A stretch of DNA of 64,000 nucleotides from Capitella teleta (Eukaryota; Annelida; Polychaeta; Capitellidae), in the NCBI GenBank assembly GCA_000328365.1, contig KB295796.1, positions 23,076 to 87,075 on the forward strand. Reading direction: 5' to 3'. This document shows, piece by piece, positions 25,301-40,300 of this stretch (positions are counted from its first letter, which is position 1; each line of letters opens with the position of its first letter). Below the pieces are notes generated by a model. The model had not been told where the DNA came from. It saw only the letters and a program-made list of their open reading frames with translations, and searched no databases. The translations under genes and the position numbers were made by a program.

Positions 25301-28300
25301 AAGTCATACTAATGCTTACCTTGCGCTAACTCAGTTTGCAAGTACTGGCAGTTCGAATGCGACAATGGCTGGTGCATAGATGCCCGCAAGAAATGCGATT
25401 ACCGAAACGACTGCGGGGACAACAGCGATGAGGCGCTCTGCGGTGGGTAACACGCTTCTTATCACCCTGCACCATCTCATCCAACGCTTCTACTAACTGA
25501 TCACAGAATTCCCAAATTGCGCCGAAGAAGTGCAATTCCGATGCACGAACCACCGCTGCATTGGCATCAGGCAACGCTGTGATGGAACCGAGAATTGCGA
25601 GGACGGGTCGGACGAAGCATCATGCTGTAGGAATCAACCTCGATACTCCATATCGTTTATCTAAACATACCTGCTACTCTGCGGAAATACACTCAGAATT
25701 GTTGGGATCAATCTCAGTTTTTGGGCAAAAAGAATTTCCACGTAACATGAATATTTTTGGTGATGAGACTTTGCTCATTTCAGCTCCCAGAACGACCTGT
25801 TCGTCTTATGATTTCGCCTGTCAAAATGGACGTTGCATTGACGAGCACTTGAAATGCGATGGGTATGATGACTGTGGAGATGACTCTGATGAGACTGATT
25901 GCCGTGAGTAGGATATCCCGCCGTCGAGATCAGCATTGACCTCTATACTTTACCACAGCGAGATCGACATGCTCATCTACAGAATTCGCGTGTGCTAATG
26001 GAAAGTGCATCGAAGGCTCATGGCGATGCGATGGAAGAGACGACTGTGGGGATAATTCGGACGAAGACAATTGTGGTGCGTAGTGTTAATTTCGACCGAT
26101 GAATCGAGTGAGCATGATCGTTTTCACAGTTCCGACATGCGATCCAACACAATTCCAATGTAGAAATGGAAGATGCATTAACCCTGAATTCAAATGCAAC
26201 CAACAGAATGATTGCGGAGACTTCAGCGATGAGGCCGAGTGTGGTAAGTTGCTTGCATCCAAACGCTGCATGGTTTTTGTGTTGCATAACACATGCTTCG
26301 CGTCCTAATCCACCCTTTGCTTGTATTACGTAACCATTTGCTCAGCTCCCGTTGGTCATACGTGCTCAAACCGAGAGTTCCAGTGTTGGAATGGACACTG
26401 CATTGACATACGAAGACGCTGCAATGGACAATTTGAATGCGATGACAACTCTGATGAAATGGAATGTGGTGAGTTTATGCGCACTAACAGTTCATCGATG
26501 TAATATTCCCGAGCTTCGAAATATATCATTTGTGTTCGCAAATTATATTCAACCACATATATTATGACAATGACATTCATTACATATACTCTTTGCATGC
26601 ACCTTAATACACACATCCAAATGACGAATAAAACTGAAATGCTGTGATATATTGCTTCAATTCTGTTCTACCATGCTGTACCAAATAATACAACATGGTC
26701 TAACAAAGTGGACCAACGGCTTATCTAACCGGCTTTCTAACCAACTTTGCAGAGTTGCATACTTGTCTGTGGTGGCAGTTCTCCTGCAATAACGGCCGCT
26801 GCATTGACGACCGCAGGGTCTGCAACGGCATTGACGAGTGTGGTGATGAATCTGATGAGCGCAACTGTGAAGAAGGTGAAAGAACTAAGATCGCTCGATC
26901 TATGACATAATAATATATTGCTGCTATATAAACACTGACCAATAATCACAAATACTCACTTATATCGAGGCGTCGCTTGTGTTTCTCATTCGGTTTATTT
27001 GCACAGAGACCTGCAGCCCAGAGGAATTTTCCTGCACAAATGGAAACTGTGTCGACCGACGCAGGGTGTGTAACTCCTTTAATGATTGTGGGGATGACTC
27101 AGACGAAGTAGACTGTGGTAAGCTATGGTTCTATCAGATAAGCTTACCTCCCAACGTTTCATCGACCCTTGTAGGAGAAACCACATGTTCGCCTGGGCAG
27201 TGGCAATGCGAGAATGGTCAATGCATTGACGAAAGTGACAGATGTAACAGACAATATGACTGTGAAGATGGAACCGATGAGTACAATTGCCGTGAGTTCA
27301 TTTCGAGTAGAGTGGAATTCGTGTCAGTAGCTTCGATTGGTTTTATAGGCTGTCGACAAGGACAATTCCAATGCACAGGAGGAACCTGCATTGACGAGCG
27401 GCTTAAATGTGATGGCTATGAAGATTGTCCGGACGGTGATGATGAGGCAGATTGCAGTGAGTACTATTTGAAGTAATGGTGACGCTATCATCACGTGTTA
27501 ATTCTCCAGCTGTGAGATGTCGCGAGGGAGAATTCCAATGCGCTGAAGGAACGTGCGTCGATGCAAGACGAAAGTGCGACGGACGTCGGGACTGCGAAGG
27601 GGGAGAAGACGAGGACGGTTGTGGTGCGTTGCCAAGGCCGTGATTAGTGCGTCAATGTCAAAACAATGCTGATTTGCAGGATGCAGGTCAGACCAATTCA
27701 CGTGCAGATCGGGAGCATGCATCGATATCAGACGGAAATGCGATCAGTATAGAGATTGTCCAGATGGAGATGATGAAGAGGGTTGCGGTGAGCTGAGGGT
27801 GTTATTTTGAATGTGGAGGATAACTTGGTGTTTAGGGTGTACGCAGAATGAGTTCCAGTGCAGAGATGGCAGCTGCGTCGATGCTGGGAAGAAATGTGAC
27901 GGCAGATACGATTGCCAATCTGGAGAGGATGAGGAAGGATGTGGTCAGCATCCGGATTCACATGATTAGTTTTACTCATGTCGCCATTTAAGGTTGTCGT
28001 GATGACCAGTTTACATGCTCTGATGGCACATGCATCGATTCGCGTAGAAAGTGTGATGGTCGCTATGATTGCCTCGAAGGAGATGACGAAATTGATTGCG
28101 GTGAGAATCTGTATAAACCTCCTTGCAATCTAAAATATATTAACTCTCCTCCAGGATGTCGCATCGGGGAATTCCAATGCCGAGATGACGCGTGCATCGA
28201 TGAACGTATGAAATGTGATGGAAGACGGGACTGCAGCCAAGGAGAGGACGAACGCGACTGCGGTTAGCGATGGAATTCTTTTTTCCGCTTCTCAAAATAA

Positions 28301-31300
28301 CTTGATTCTCCCACAGAACCTCTGACCTGTCGATACGATGAATTCAGATGCAACGATGGCTCATGCATCCCCAACTCTCGCAAATGCGATGGACGTTCCG
28401 ATTGCCGTGACTCCTCAGACGAAAACAACTGCTGTAAGTGTTCATAAAACACCATACTTCACGAGAATAATGTATCCCCTCCTCATGCATATACTTCGTG
28501 TTTCACAGTGCCGGCTATTACAGTCAGTGCATCTCCTGGACAACTGAGAATCCGAGAAGGCATGGAAGCCATGTTCCAATGCAGAGCAACAGGAACTTCA
28601 CAGCCCATCCTAAGATGGACGCGTTCTGGAGAGGTAAGTTATTGGTGTGACGATTCAGAATCCTCAATAAAATTGCCTCCTGTGTTAACAGGATCTGCCG
28701 CCAACAGCGTCAGACGTCAACGGAAGGCTGACTGTCAGACAAGCAACAGTTGGGGACTCAGGAACATACACCTGCTCCCTGATTGGAGGAACTGGTTCCT
28801 ACCAAGCATCTGTTACTCTACAGGTAGAGTCCAGTGAGTAACTGCTGCATTCAGCTATCAATGGATATGAAATGTGTTTGTTTATCACCAGTTGGGCCAA
28901 CCTTGCCACCCGTAGGAGGTGGACCATGTGGAAGAGATCAGTTTTCATGCGATAGCGGACAGTGCGTGCCTCACGATTATCAATGTGATGGAGATTTTGA
29001 TTGCACAGATCGTTCCGATGAAGCTAATTGCGGTCAGTCCAGGGTTTTCATTACGGACGTTTTCAATTCAGATTTGCCCAATAGTTAATCTCACTCCATG
29101 TGAGCCGAATGAATTCCAATGCGCCAATGGTCGATGTGCTCCCAAGATCTGGTTATGTGACAAAGAAGACGATTGTGGGGATGGCTCTGACGAGCTCAAC
29201 TGCCGTTAGTTTGGAGCGGTGCATTTTGCGAATGACTAACTGACAACTTTACAGCGACTGCTGAGCCTGGAGCTGTTTGCATGGCTGATGAATACAAGTG
29301 CCTCAGCGGAGATCAGTGCATTCCACTCAGCTACCAATGCGACGACCAAATAGATTGTCAAGATCGCTCTGATGAAATCGGGTGCGGTAAGTAGAGGCGA
29401 GATTCCCAATGGTATAGCATCAATCTCACAAAATCTTCCTTTCCCTAGCTTCCCCTACTGTGATCGTTCCACCTCCACCCGAGAAGGAGATACTGCAAGG
29501 AGAGACCTTAGAGGTAGAGTGTGAAGCTATTGGAGTACCCACCCCTCTCATCGTCTGGCGTCTGAACTGGGGTCACATTGGCAAACCACCAAGAGTGACC
29601 ACATCGTCGTCGAATGGCCGTGGTTTGCTGACTATCCGAAGAGCATCTCGGGAGGATGAAGGAGCTTACACCTGCGAGGCCATCAACAGCAGAGGCAGCA
29701 TTTTTGCTCAGCCTGATCTCATCCTCATTGTCAACCGTAAGCACCCCATCCCGTTGTTGAAAAGTGAAATTCAACTTTCCGCTTCCAGCTATCCCCGGGA
29801 TGTGCCAACCTCCAGATTACAACGTCGATGCCAGAAGCTTTGACGAGTGTGTCAGCTGTTTCTGCTTTGAAGAGTCTAACCAGTGTTACAGCAGTAATCT
29901 GTTCTTATCCATTGTGAGAGTCCTGTCTTAACTTTATGCAAAATACATATGACATCTCGCTTTAGATCACCCCTGGAAATGACGTCAAACTGGTTAGCAG
30001 GGAGGACCAACGTGAAGCAGACAGTAATCTTGTAGCGTACGCACCATCGAAAAGACAGTTTTCAGTTGATGATTACTACCAGAGGGTCAGAGGTCAGGGT
30101 TATTACTGGAGCCTTCCTAAACAATTCCTTGGGAAGAAGGTAGTGTAGAACTTGATTTTGTATAGTTATGTACATGCTAACTCGGTTTTGCAGATAACAA
30201 GCTACGGAGGCGATCTTCAGTACTCGCTGACGTATGATACACCATACTCACCCAACTTTATTGAGGGGCCTGATGCTGTCATCAATGTAAGAATTTGCTT
30301 TGGGTGAAGTCTCAGCTTATGAGCATAAATATTTCTTATACCCTAGGGCAATGGAAGAACATTGTACCATTCGGAATTCAAGGAGGCATTTTCTGGGGTT
30401 GAACAGAACGTGAAAATTCCCCTGACTGAGGTAAGCTGTTACCTCATTTGCAAGTTTTTATAAGCCTCGATATGCAAACAGAGCGCATGGAGTTTGGACG
30501 AAGAAGGACGCCGCCCAGCCAACCGGGATGATATCATGATGATCTTAGCCAATATTGAGTACATAATGATAAAGTCAGGATACGATCGTTACCAACAGAA
30601 AGTGGGGTATGGCTCAGGATCGACTATGCATAAGAAGTTCTTACTAAGTATTATGTGTTCTTAGTATTAACGCAATCCAGATGTCTACCACATCACAACA
30701 AGACACAGGAATGGGACGAGCTGTCCTAGTAGAATCCTGCAACTGCCCAACTGGTTATACCGGCACTTCATGCGAGGTTCGTCTCTTGACTATATCAATC
30801 AATTGGTAAAACAAAATCTTGCCATCAGGAGTGTGCTCCAGGATTCCAACGGTCCGAGACAGGGCGTCTTTTAGGCTCTTGCTTGGCCTGCAATTGCAAT
30901 GGACATTCGAATGACTGTGACCCCGGTTCTGGAGATTGTAGGGTAAGTTAGTTTGTCACTGACTTTATCCCATTACTGACGATAACGTACTGCAGAACTG
31001 CCTTCATAACACTGAAGGAGAAAGGTGTGACCGTTGCAAGGCAGGATATTATGGTGACGCGAGACGAGGAACTCCCAACGACTGCCAGCCATGTCCATGC
31101 CCCCTCTCTGCACCTGACAACCAGTCAGTGCCTTCCAACCATAATATTCTACAATACATATCACTATTCTACAGATTTGCAAATGAATGCTACCTGGAAA
31201 CTGATGGCGAGGTCACTTGTTCTGGGTGTCCAGAAGGTTACACAGGACGCAGGTGTGAAAGTTGTGCTCCAGGCTATGAGGGTGATCCCACCATCCCTGG

Positions 31301-34300
31301 GGACTTCTGCAAACCAGGTAGGCACACATGCAATATCTAATTACTCATCACTAATGCGAAATCTCTTCAGTCGGCCAGAGATGTGATTCCAGAGGCAGCC
31401 TGACTGCCAACCCCAACCCTGCAACTGGCCAGTGTGATTGCAAGGTAACGATATATTGACGTACGCCATTGAATATACTACAGTCCTATTTCAGTCCCTT
31501 GTTCAAGGAGAGACTTGTAACACGTGTTCACCAAGAGCATTCTTCCTCTCCGAAGACAACCCAGATGGCTGCGTCAGCTGTTTCTGCTCAGGACTCACAT
31601 CAATGTGTACCAGCACAACATGGAATCGTGCAGTTGTCAGCAGCGTGTTCGGACGAGACAATCAGGGATTCAGCATCACAGATAGAGGCAGGAGACAGAC
31701 ATACACGGACGTCAATGTCAATGCTAGGGACCGTGAACTCCTGTTCCAGGACTTCCCTAGACTTCCATCTGAAGTGTACTACTGGAACATGCCGGATAAG
31801 TACCTCGGTAATAAGGTATGGCATTTAGATAATCTGGTATCATGCCGTTCATGCATTGATTTAAATTCCATATTCAGGTTACCAGCTACGGAGGGAAGCT
31901 TCGGTACACACTACAATTTCTTCCTGGATTCGATGCTTCTTTAACTAGTGGATATCCTGCTGTTGAGATTAGCGTGAGTGTCAAGAGTGTGGTCAATGTG
32001 GCAAGCATCGAAAATCGTGTTTTTACCAGGGTAATGACATCATCTTGGAGTATGATCAACGTCAAGCTCTGCAGGCAAACACACCAACGACCTTCCAAGT
32101 CATTTTCCAGGAGGTACGGTGAATATCTCTTGGTGATGCACACTGATAGATACCCGTATTTGCAGCAATACTGGAAACGCCCTGATAACCATCCAGCGAC
32201 ACGAGAACATATGTTAATGGCATTGGCCGACTTGGACTACATAATAATCAAAGCTTCACATGCCGTTTCAACTGTAGAATCTGGGTAAGGTCATTATCCG
32301 TTCACAGTGGGCTTTCCCTCAACTTCCTTTTACCAGTCTCCGTGATGTTTCCATGGACATTGCTGAAGATAGAACGACAGGATTAGAGAGAGCATATCCT
32401 GTTGAACAATGTAGCTGCCCAGTTGGATATGTTGGTCTTTCATGCGAAGTGAGGAAAACTTTTGAGTCATGATTACAACATAACTTGTCCAATTTATAGG
32501 ACTGCAGTCTTGGATACACTCGATCCGGCGGAGGACTTTACCTTGGAACATGTGCTCCATGCAGGTGTAATGGGCATTCTTCAGAATGCGATCCAGAGAC
32601 TGGCGAGTGTAGAGTAGGCGAAAAAAATATGTAGGCTGCTTTATATTTTCAAGTTGTATTGCAAATAGAGCTGCCAACATAATACCGAGGGAGAGCGGTG
32701 TGATCAGTGTGCAGCTGGTTTCTATGGTGATGCTACGCGTGGTAGTCCCAATGATTGCCAGGCATGTCCTTGTCCATTGACTTCGCAGCCAAACCAGTGA
32801 GTCTCTGAGCTACACACTTTGATCTGTGTGCACCAAAATATATTCTAGGTTTAGTCCATCTTGTGAACTTGCTGCTGATGGACAGGTCACCTGCACTGCT
32901 TGTCCATCAGGCCACACCGGCAGAAAATGTGAAAGGTAGGAATCCAGGAGCCAAAATATATCACGTATTGATTACATAATTATATCCTTCTTTAACAGGT
33001 GTCTTCCTGGTTATATTGGCAATCCGTATGTCCCGGGAGATTACTGTAGACGAGATGGTATTGAAAGATTGTGTAAAATATAACCAAAACTGGTTTGCTT
33101 CCCATACAGGCGAAACACCTGGTAATATATGTGAATGCAGCCCACACGGAACCGTTCCCAACACTCAGTGTGACGCTCAAACCAGGCAATGTCAATGCAA
33201 GGTGATAATCTACTTATACCATTATGAATTATCGTTATATGTTAACCGTTCACAGAGCTATGTAGAGGGAAGAAAATGTGATACCTGTAGAAATGGATAC
33301 TTCCATTTGTCTGATAGCAACACTCAAGGTTGTCTCAGTTGTTACTGTTCTGGGGTAACAACAGATTGCTCAAGTTCATCTTACTTCCGAAGCCAGGTGA
33401 GTGCACTCCACTTATGCTTATATTATCTGCCTAGATTTAAACAATTCATCGCCCTACCAGATCCGGCCAGTTTTTCACTCGGATGGTTCACACAATTTCC
33501 AACTAACCACTCGTAGATTGGGAGAACAGATTACTGATGGCTTCATTGCTGATGCTAGAAGGCAGGAGATTACCTTCAACAGATTCTCCGGATTGCAGCA
33601 ACCTCGGCAGAGCCTCTACTTCAACCTTCCTCCTCGTTTCAGAGGAAACCAGGTCTGACATTTGTTGCATCCATTGCATTAATTTCCTAATCAGAACAAC
33701 TTCTTCATTATTAAAAAAAAAATCTAAACCCTGAAATATCATTCAGCTTTGCTTCTATTCACGTAGGTCGCCTCTTATGGAGGAAGTTTCAAGTTTGGTA
33801 TGGCGTATTCCAATGCGCAAGACATTGGCAACACTTACGTAGACGTGGACATAGAAATTATTGTGAGTTCCATAATTTAATAACAGAAAATCATATTACG
33901 TCAATATTTTTATTAGAGTGGCGAAGAGCGCGTCTTCATTTTCCTGCAGCCTGAGCCAGTTGCTGAAGAACGAAACCAATACGAAATCCCAATGGTTGAG
34001 GTATGGAAGAATTATCTTACCCTCATATTATTATAAACACCACCTAACACTGCTTTCAGACATCCTTCAGGCGATACGACCAAACAGAACCAACCCGCGA
34101 GACCTTCCTGAAGATATTATCTAACATTGACGCCTTCCTCATCAGAGCCACGCACCACACAGACATGGCCACTGCAACCCTTCGTGATATCTCCTTGGAC
34201 ACTGCCGTGCCTCAAAACACTGGCCAATCGCGAGCGGATATGGTGGAGCAATGTAGATGCCCCGTGGGTTACACCGGCCTCTCCTGCGAAGTATGTAACC

Positions 34301-37300
34301 CGTTGTAGTTTTGAGTTTATGAATCCATCATTCTCGATTAGGAGTGTGCCCCAGGTTTCTCTCTCACCGATGACCCATCAGCACCAAGTGGCGCTCGCTG
34401 TGTCGGATGCAACTGCAATGGACACGCCACAGCATGTGACCCTCAAACTGGAGCTTGTTTGGTTGGCAACTGGTCATGACATAATCCTATGTAATTTAGA
34501 TCCCTGGTTGTATAGAACTGCCGAGACAACACTGAGGGAGACAGGTGTGAGCGATGCATTTCTGGATATTATGGAGATCCATCGGCAGCCACTCAGAATG
34601 ACTGTCGCCCATGTGCCTGTCCACTGACGATTCCATCAAATCAGTAAGTTCATTGAAGCATATTCAAGAGTGGATGAACATTCACTTATTTGACCGCCAA
34701 GGTTCTCTCGTACCTGTCGCCTTGATTCAGATGGCAGATCAACATGTGACATGTGTCCTCAGGGCTACACTGGAAGAAACTGCGAGAGGTAAATATCATT
34801 ATGATTATACCAGACACGTACAGGATAATTGTATATTAATAGGTGTTCTGTTGGATATGTGGGCAATCCCAGCGAGCCTGGAAGCAGATGTGAACGAGAT
34901 TCAGGTGTGGTATTTATTTAAAGGTTCCAAGTATTCAAGTATTTATTCAATCTCATTGAAGGGGGTACTGCTGCACCCGTTATCAGTGTTACCCCTAAGC
35001 GCACGGGTCTGTCGGTGGGAGTCGACGTGACTTTCCATTGCAACCCTGAGGGACGTGGACCTTACAACATCGATTGGATCAGAGCAGATGGCCAACCTCT
35101 ATCTTCACGAGCTCAGGTCAACAGTGATTACTCGCTTACCATCAGAGATGTCCAAATGACAGATGCAGGCCGCTACATTTGCGTAGCAGTCAATGCCTAT
35201 GGTCGCACTCAAGATGACGTTGATCTCACTGTTATTGGTCAGTAATTGTGTTTCATGCTGTCAAAAACCTAGAGTTGTGTTTATCGTTTCAGGAGAGAGA
35301 CTTATCATGGTGATAGTTCAAGAGCCGAAGGTTGTAACGTCGGATGTTGGCACCACCGTCCGATTCATTTGCACTGGAATCAGTCGAGTAAGTTATGGTG
35401 TTACTTTTCACCTTTTATGACATTTTATTTTATTTTATGACATACTTACAGTACACATACACATTGGCGTGGACAAAGAAGGACGGTCAGTTGCCAAGAA
35501 GAGCTGAGGACGATGGACAAGGCACACTGTCCATTCGTAACCTGCATGCTGAGGACGCAGGAGACTACGTCTGCACTGGATCCAACTTCTTTAATACGGA
35601 CGATGATGTCGGCACTCTCATTGTATCTGGTTAGTAAATGAGAAATTCACTTCTTTTTTACGATTTAAGCATTTCAAGGAGGTGTTCAAGAAGAGGAGGT
35701 TGCGCCAACTGCAAGAATTGAACCTCGATTCATCAGAGCCACTGTGGGTGAAGCAATAGAGTTTGCCTGCCTGGCTGAGGGAACACCCTCCCCAACAATA
35801 ACTTGGTCGGGTGGCCAGAATGAAATCCTGGAGAATGATGTTTTCGTGGAAGATGGCATCCTCAAAATTGCATCTGCCAGACGTGCTCATGAAGCCCAAT
35901 ACTTCTGCGAGGTCGAGAACTCCGCTGGCACGGCTAAAGTCAGAACTGTTTTATACGTTGAAGGAGGTGCGTTCAACAAATCATAATTCACTAATAGATG
36001 AATAATGTTTTATCTGATTGTAGAAGACCCAAGCACCGACTTTGAGGTGGTCATCAAGCAGCCAAACCTCATCGTGCCTGCTGGCAGTGAAGCTGAATTA
36101 GACTGTCAGGCTGGAGGACAAGTCAGAGTAGAACGAATCGAGTGGAGCAGATTCAACAATGAACTTCCACCTGGTTAATATACCATAATAAGCTGTGAAA
36201 AAAGTACTAATCCTGATTCTCACAGGCTCATACCAACAGAATGGTGTTCTTGTGATTCCTGATTGCAGACCAGATTACTCTGGCCGTTATATTTGCACTA
36301 TTTACATCGCCAGTGGAGAAAGCAAAGTTGGCTACACCACAGTCACCATTGATGATAATGTTGGACCTGGGCCAGATCCAGGTCCTGGTCCGGGACCTCA
36401 ACCAGGGCCAAGTGAGTTAATCAGTGTATGTCATATATCTCTATCATTAATTGGCATGATTTTCAGCGGAACGTCCGACAGCTGTAATGGACCCTGAGAG
36501 ACAGACAGCCAACCAGGGCTCCTCTGCCACATTCAGGTGTGTGGTGACAGGGCGACCTCAGCCAACAGTAACCTGGTCTAAAGTGCGAGGAGAACTGACC
36601 TCGAACCACCAAGTGCAAGGCAATGTTCTGCGTATTATTCAAGCAACGACTGAAGATCGTGGTCTCTATGTGTGTACTGTTGAAAATGCGGCTGGTAGGG
36701 CCCAAGCATCAGCAATTCTGGAAATAGAAAGTGAGACTAACCATGGTGATCTGTCCTGTTATCTCCATACACTATACCTCTAGGGAGAGAGGCCCCGGTC
36801 ATTGAGATCTACCCTGAGACTACACAAACCATCCAGCAGGGAGGCAGTGCGTACTTCCAGTGCAGAGTCACTGGTGGTATACCAGCACCCACTTTACAAT
36901 GGACTCGGTAAGTTTAGTTTTGAGAAAGAAAGTAAATCTTACATGAAGCGTGTTTACAGAGCCAATAACAGGGCCATGACTGAGAACACAGAGGTTCTCA
37001 CTGAGAACGGTGTGGTTCGTTTTGTTCATGTCACTGGTCCAGAACAAGGACCCTACATCTGCACCGCCTCAAACCCAGCAGGCACAGTGACAGCTACAGC
37101 CTCTCTGGTCATTCAAGGTTATGGTTAAATGTTGTAAATGTCGTAAAAGATTATCATAACATGCATATATCTACAGGTCCCCCTTCCATCACAATCAGTC
37201 CTTCAGGGTCTCTGACTGTGCAAGTTGGTGGTAGCCTCTCCATTGAATGTGTAGCTGAGGGCGACCCAACCCCAACAGTCCAATGGCAAACACCATCACG

Positions 37301-40300
37301 CCAACCTCATGGTGCACCTGCCGCTCTTCCTCCACATCTGCAGAATGTACCAGGGGAATCGTCTGCACTGTTAACGATCTCCAGTGTTACAGCCGAAGAT
37401 GCTGGAACCTATTTCTGCACAGCCAGCAACAGTGCTGGGCGTTCTGAAGAGAGGATTGTTGTCTTGAGTAATTTCTTCTTTATTGAGTTTTAAATCAGTG
37501 TCAATTCCTACCTTACAGTTAACAATGACCGACCAGTTGGTCCCATCATTCCTGATCCTGATCCAGGCCAAAACATGTACATTGCTGTTAATGTTCAACC
37601 CAGCACCATGACTGTCACAGAAGGTCAAAGTGCAGTCTTTAGATGCGATGCATTAGGTAAGACATATTTCTTTCTGGTATGAATTGAAATTCTAGATATT
37701 TTTCGCAAATGCAGGATATCCAGAGCCAATGGTCTCCTGGAGGAAAGAGGATGGTTCTCTACCGCCAGATCACATCGTTCAGGACGGCGTTCTGGAGATC
37801 CGCAGAGCTAGAGCCGAATATGCTGGAACTTACACATGCTTGGCAAGGAACCATGCTGGACAAGAGACAGCCAGAGCAGTGCTTATTGTGAATGGTTAGT
37901 CAAGCACTTGACATCTCAACCAGCTCTCCAGCTTACTCTCCACAGCGCCTCCTTCACTCTACATCACTCCACAGACGGTCAGCGTCCGACCGGGCGAGCT
38001 CATCCAGCTGCAATGCGTCGCTCAGGGATCTCAGCCAATCACAATTGAATGGACAAAGATGGACGGTGCTCTGTCCACTGCTGCCTCTGAAAGAGAAGGT
38101 GTCCTTCGCATCCAGCCTGTTACAGCAGCTGATGCCGGAAGATATCGATGTGCAGCCACCAACGAAGCTGGACGAGCAGAGCAGTTTGCAGATGTATCTG
38201 TTATCGGTATGTATGTAATGTCGTGCTGAAAATCTAGACTCTCAATGTTATGGTCGACAGTTTTACCAAAGGCATCCATCACTCCAAGGCTGCTCCACCG
38301 TGCCATGGGGCAGACGGTTGAATTCCGCTGTGAGGCTGTTGGCACACCAACTCCACGAGTGCAATGGATCAAAGATGGGGGTGAATTGCCCGACCAGCAT
38401 CAAACACAGGGTGGAATCCTTAGGTATTCGGCAACTCAATGAATACAGAAGTTGAAACGAATAATTTACAGAATCTATAACATTCGCCCTGAGGACGCTG
38501 GTAGATACATTTGTGTCGTGACAAACGATGGAGGTAGCGTGAGAGATTATGCTGTCCTCAGAGTGCAAGGTGACATTTCACTAATCTTATACTTTAATAA
38601 ACAATCCGTCCAAAACAGGTTCTGACATTGGTGGCGCAATCCAGAAGACTGAGAGGACTGTGACGGTTGGTGATCGTGTGGAAATCAATTGCGACGCCAC
38701 TGGTAGACTTTTATCGCGTGTTACGGAACATTAATGGCAAGCCACATTCATTTCACAGGCAACCCACCGCCAGTTGTCACTTGGGTGAGAACTGATGGTG
38801 CAATGCCAGCAACAACTGAGGTGTCAAAGAGTTTGTTGGTGATTCCAAGAGTGACTGAGGCTGACGCTGGCATTTACCGCTGTGTTGCCTCAAGTATTGC
38901 TGGTACTGTGTATGCACAGGTAACCATCAAGGTCCAAGGTGGGTGAACTGAAGGTTATCTATGCAACATATTCCATTTGGTGTTCCAGCCCCTCCAAGTA
39001 TCCCAGTGACCCGCCAGTCAAGAACAGTCTCCCTCGGGAGCTCTGTGACTTTGACCTGCCAGGCCAGTGGGAACCCTCCTCCACAAGTTTCGTGGAGTAG
39101 GAGTGAAGGGGACCTCCCTCGGGATCACGAGGTGCGGGATGGTGTCCTTGTGATTCGATATCTGAGAGAGGAGGACCTTGGCGAGTATGTGTGCTCTGCA
39201 CGCAACCAGTTTGGAGTTGCCACCGGAATTGTTGAACTCAACACGGGGACACTAGTGCCCTACTTCCAGCAGAATCCAGTGTCGTACATTGAATACCCCA
39301 AAATAGAAGATGCTTATTTGCAATTTGACATCGAGATTTCTTTCCGCCCAGAGGTTACGGATGGTAAGCTTACAAAATTATCAGAATTCCAATGACGTGT
39401 TTTGCTATCATGACAAAGGCTTGATCTTGTATAACGGACAATTGGGTGCCGAATCCGGAGCTGACTACTTGACTCTTGGGCTGAATGATCGCCGCGCAGA
39501 CTTCCGCTTCAACGTTGGAAGTGGTCCAGCCATAATTGTTAGCGAACCTGTAGAGTTGAATGAATGGAACACGATTCGTATTAAGCGAAGTTCCAAGTCT
39601 GGTGAGTGCTCTCATATCAGAAACCATAGGATTTGCTAATTTGTTCCCTCAACATCCAGGAACACTTGTGGTGAACGGAAGAGAATATACGGGAGAAGCG
39701 CCCGGTCCATATGTGGGCTTGGATCTGGTAGACAACTTGTACGTAGGAGCTGTTCCCGACTTCGCCGATCTCCCTACTTCAGTTGGGTCTGACCGTGGAT
39801 TTGTTGGTACGTGTGTTAGACAATTTTATGAACACCATTTGTACAATTATTTATCAGGTGGTGTTAGCCGTATGTTGATCAACGGAAGACTGGTTGACAT
39901 GGGAGCAGACGCCCTTAAGATGCAGGGCATTCTGGATACCCCAGTCTGCCAATATAGACCTTGTAAACACGGAGGTGGCTGTCGCCCGGCGGCTACCAAG
40001 GAGGGGTACGAGTGCATGTGTCCTGATGGATACTCCGGCCGCCAATGTGAACTGGTCGGCGAGCAATGTTATGAAGGTAAACACGCGAATCTCATCAGAT
40101 AACACTGCAATCTGCAATATATTTCACCCCAGGAGTCTGTGGTGATGGAGGCAAGTGCTTCGATCTCCCAGGAGGTCTCGGCTACAGATGTGCTTGTCCA
40201 CTCGGCAAGTTTGGCGACCGCTGCCAGGCAGGTTAGTCTTTGAAAGTTTTGTCATTCCAGTATGTGCATGCCACCGTCTAACAGGAATCAACATCGAAGA

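Noticed and set aside
24963-29386. An LDL-receptor-related protein instead of perlecan
   Set aside because: There are no YWTD propellers, and the array continues in phase into laminin-IV, Ig and LG modules.
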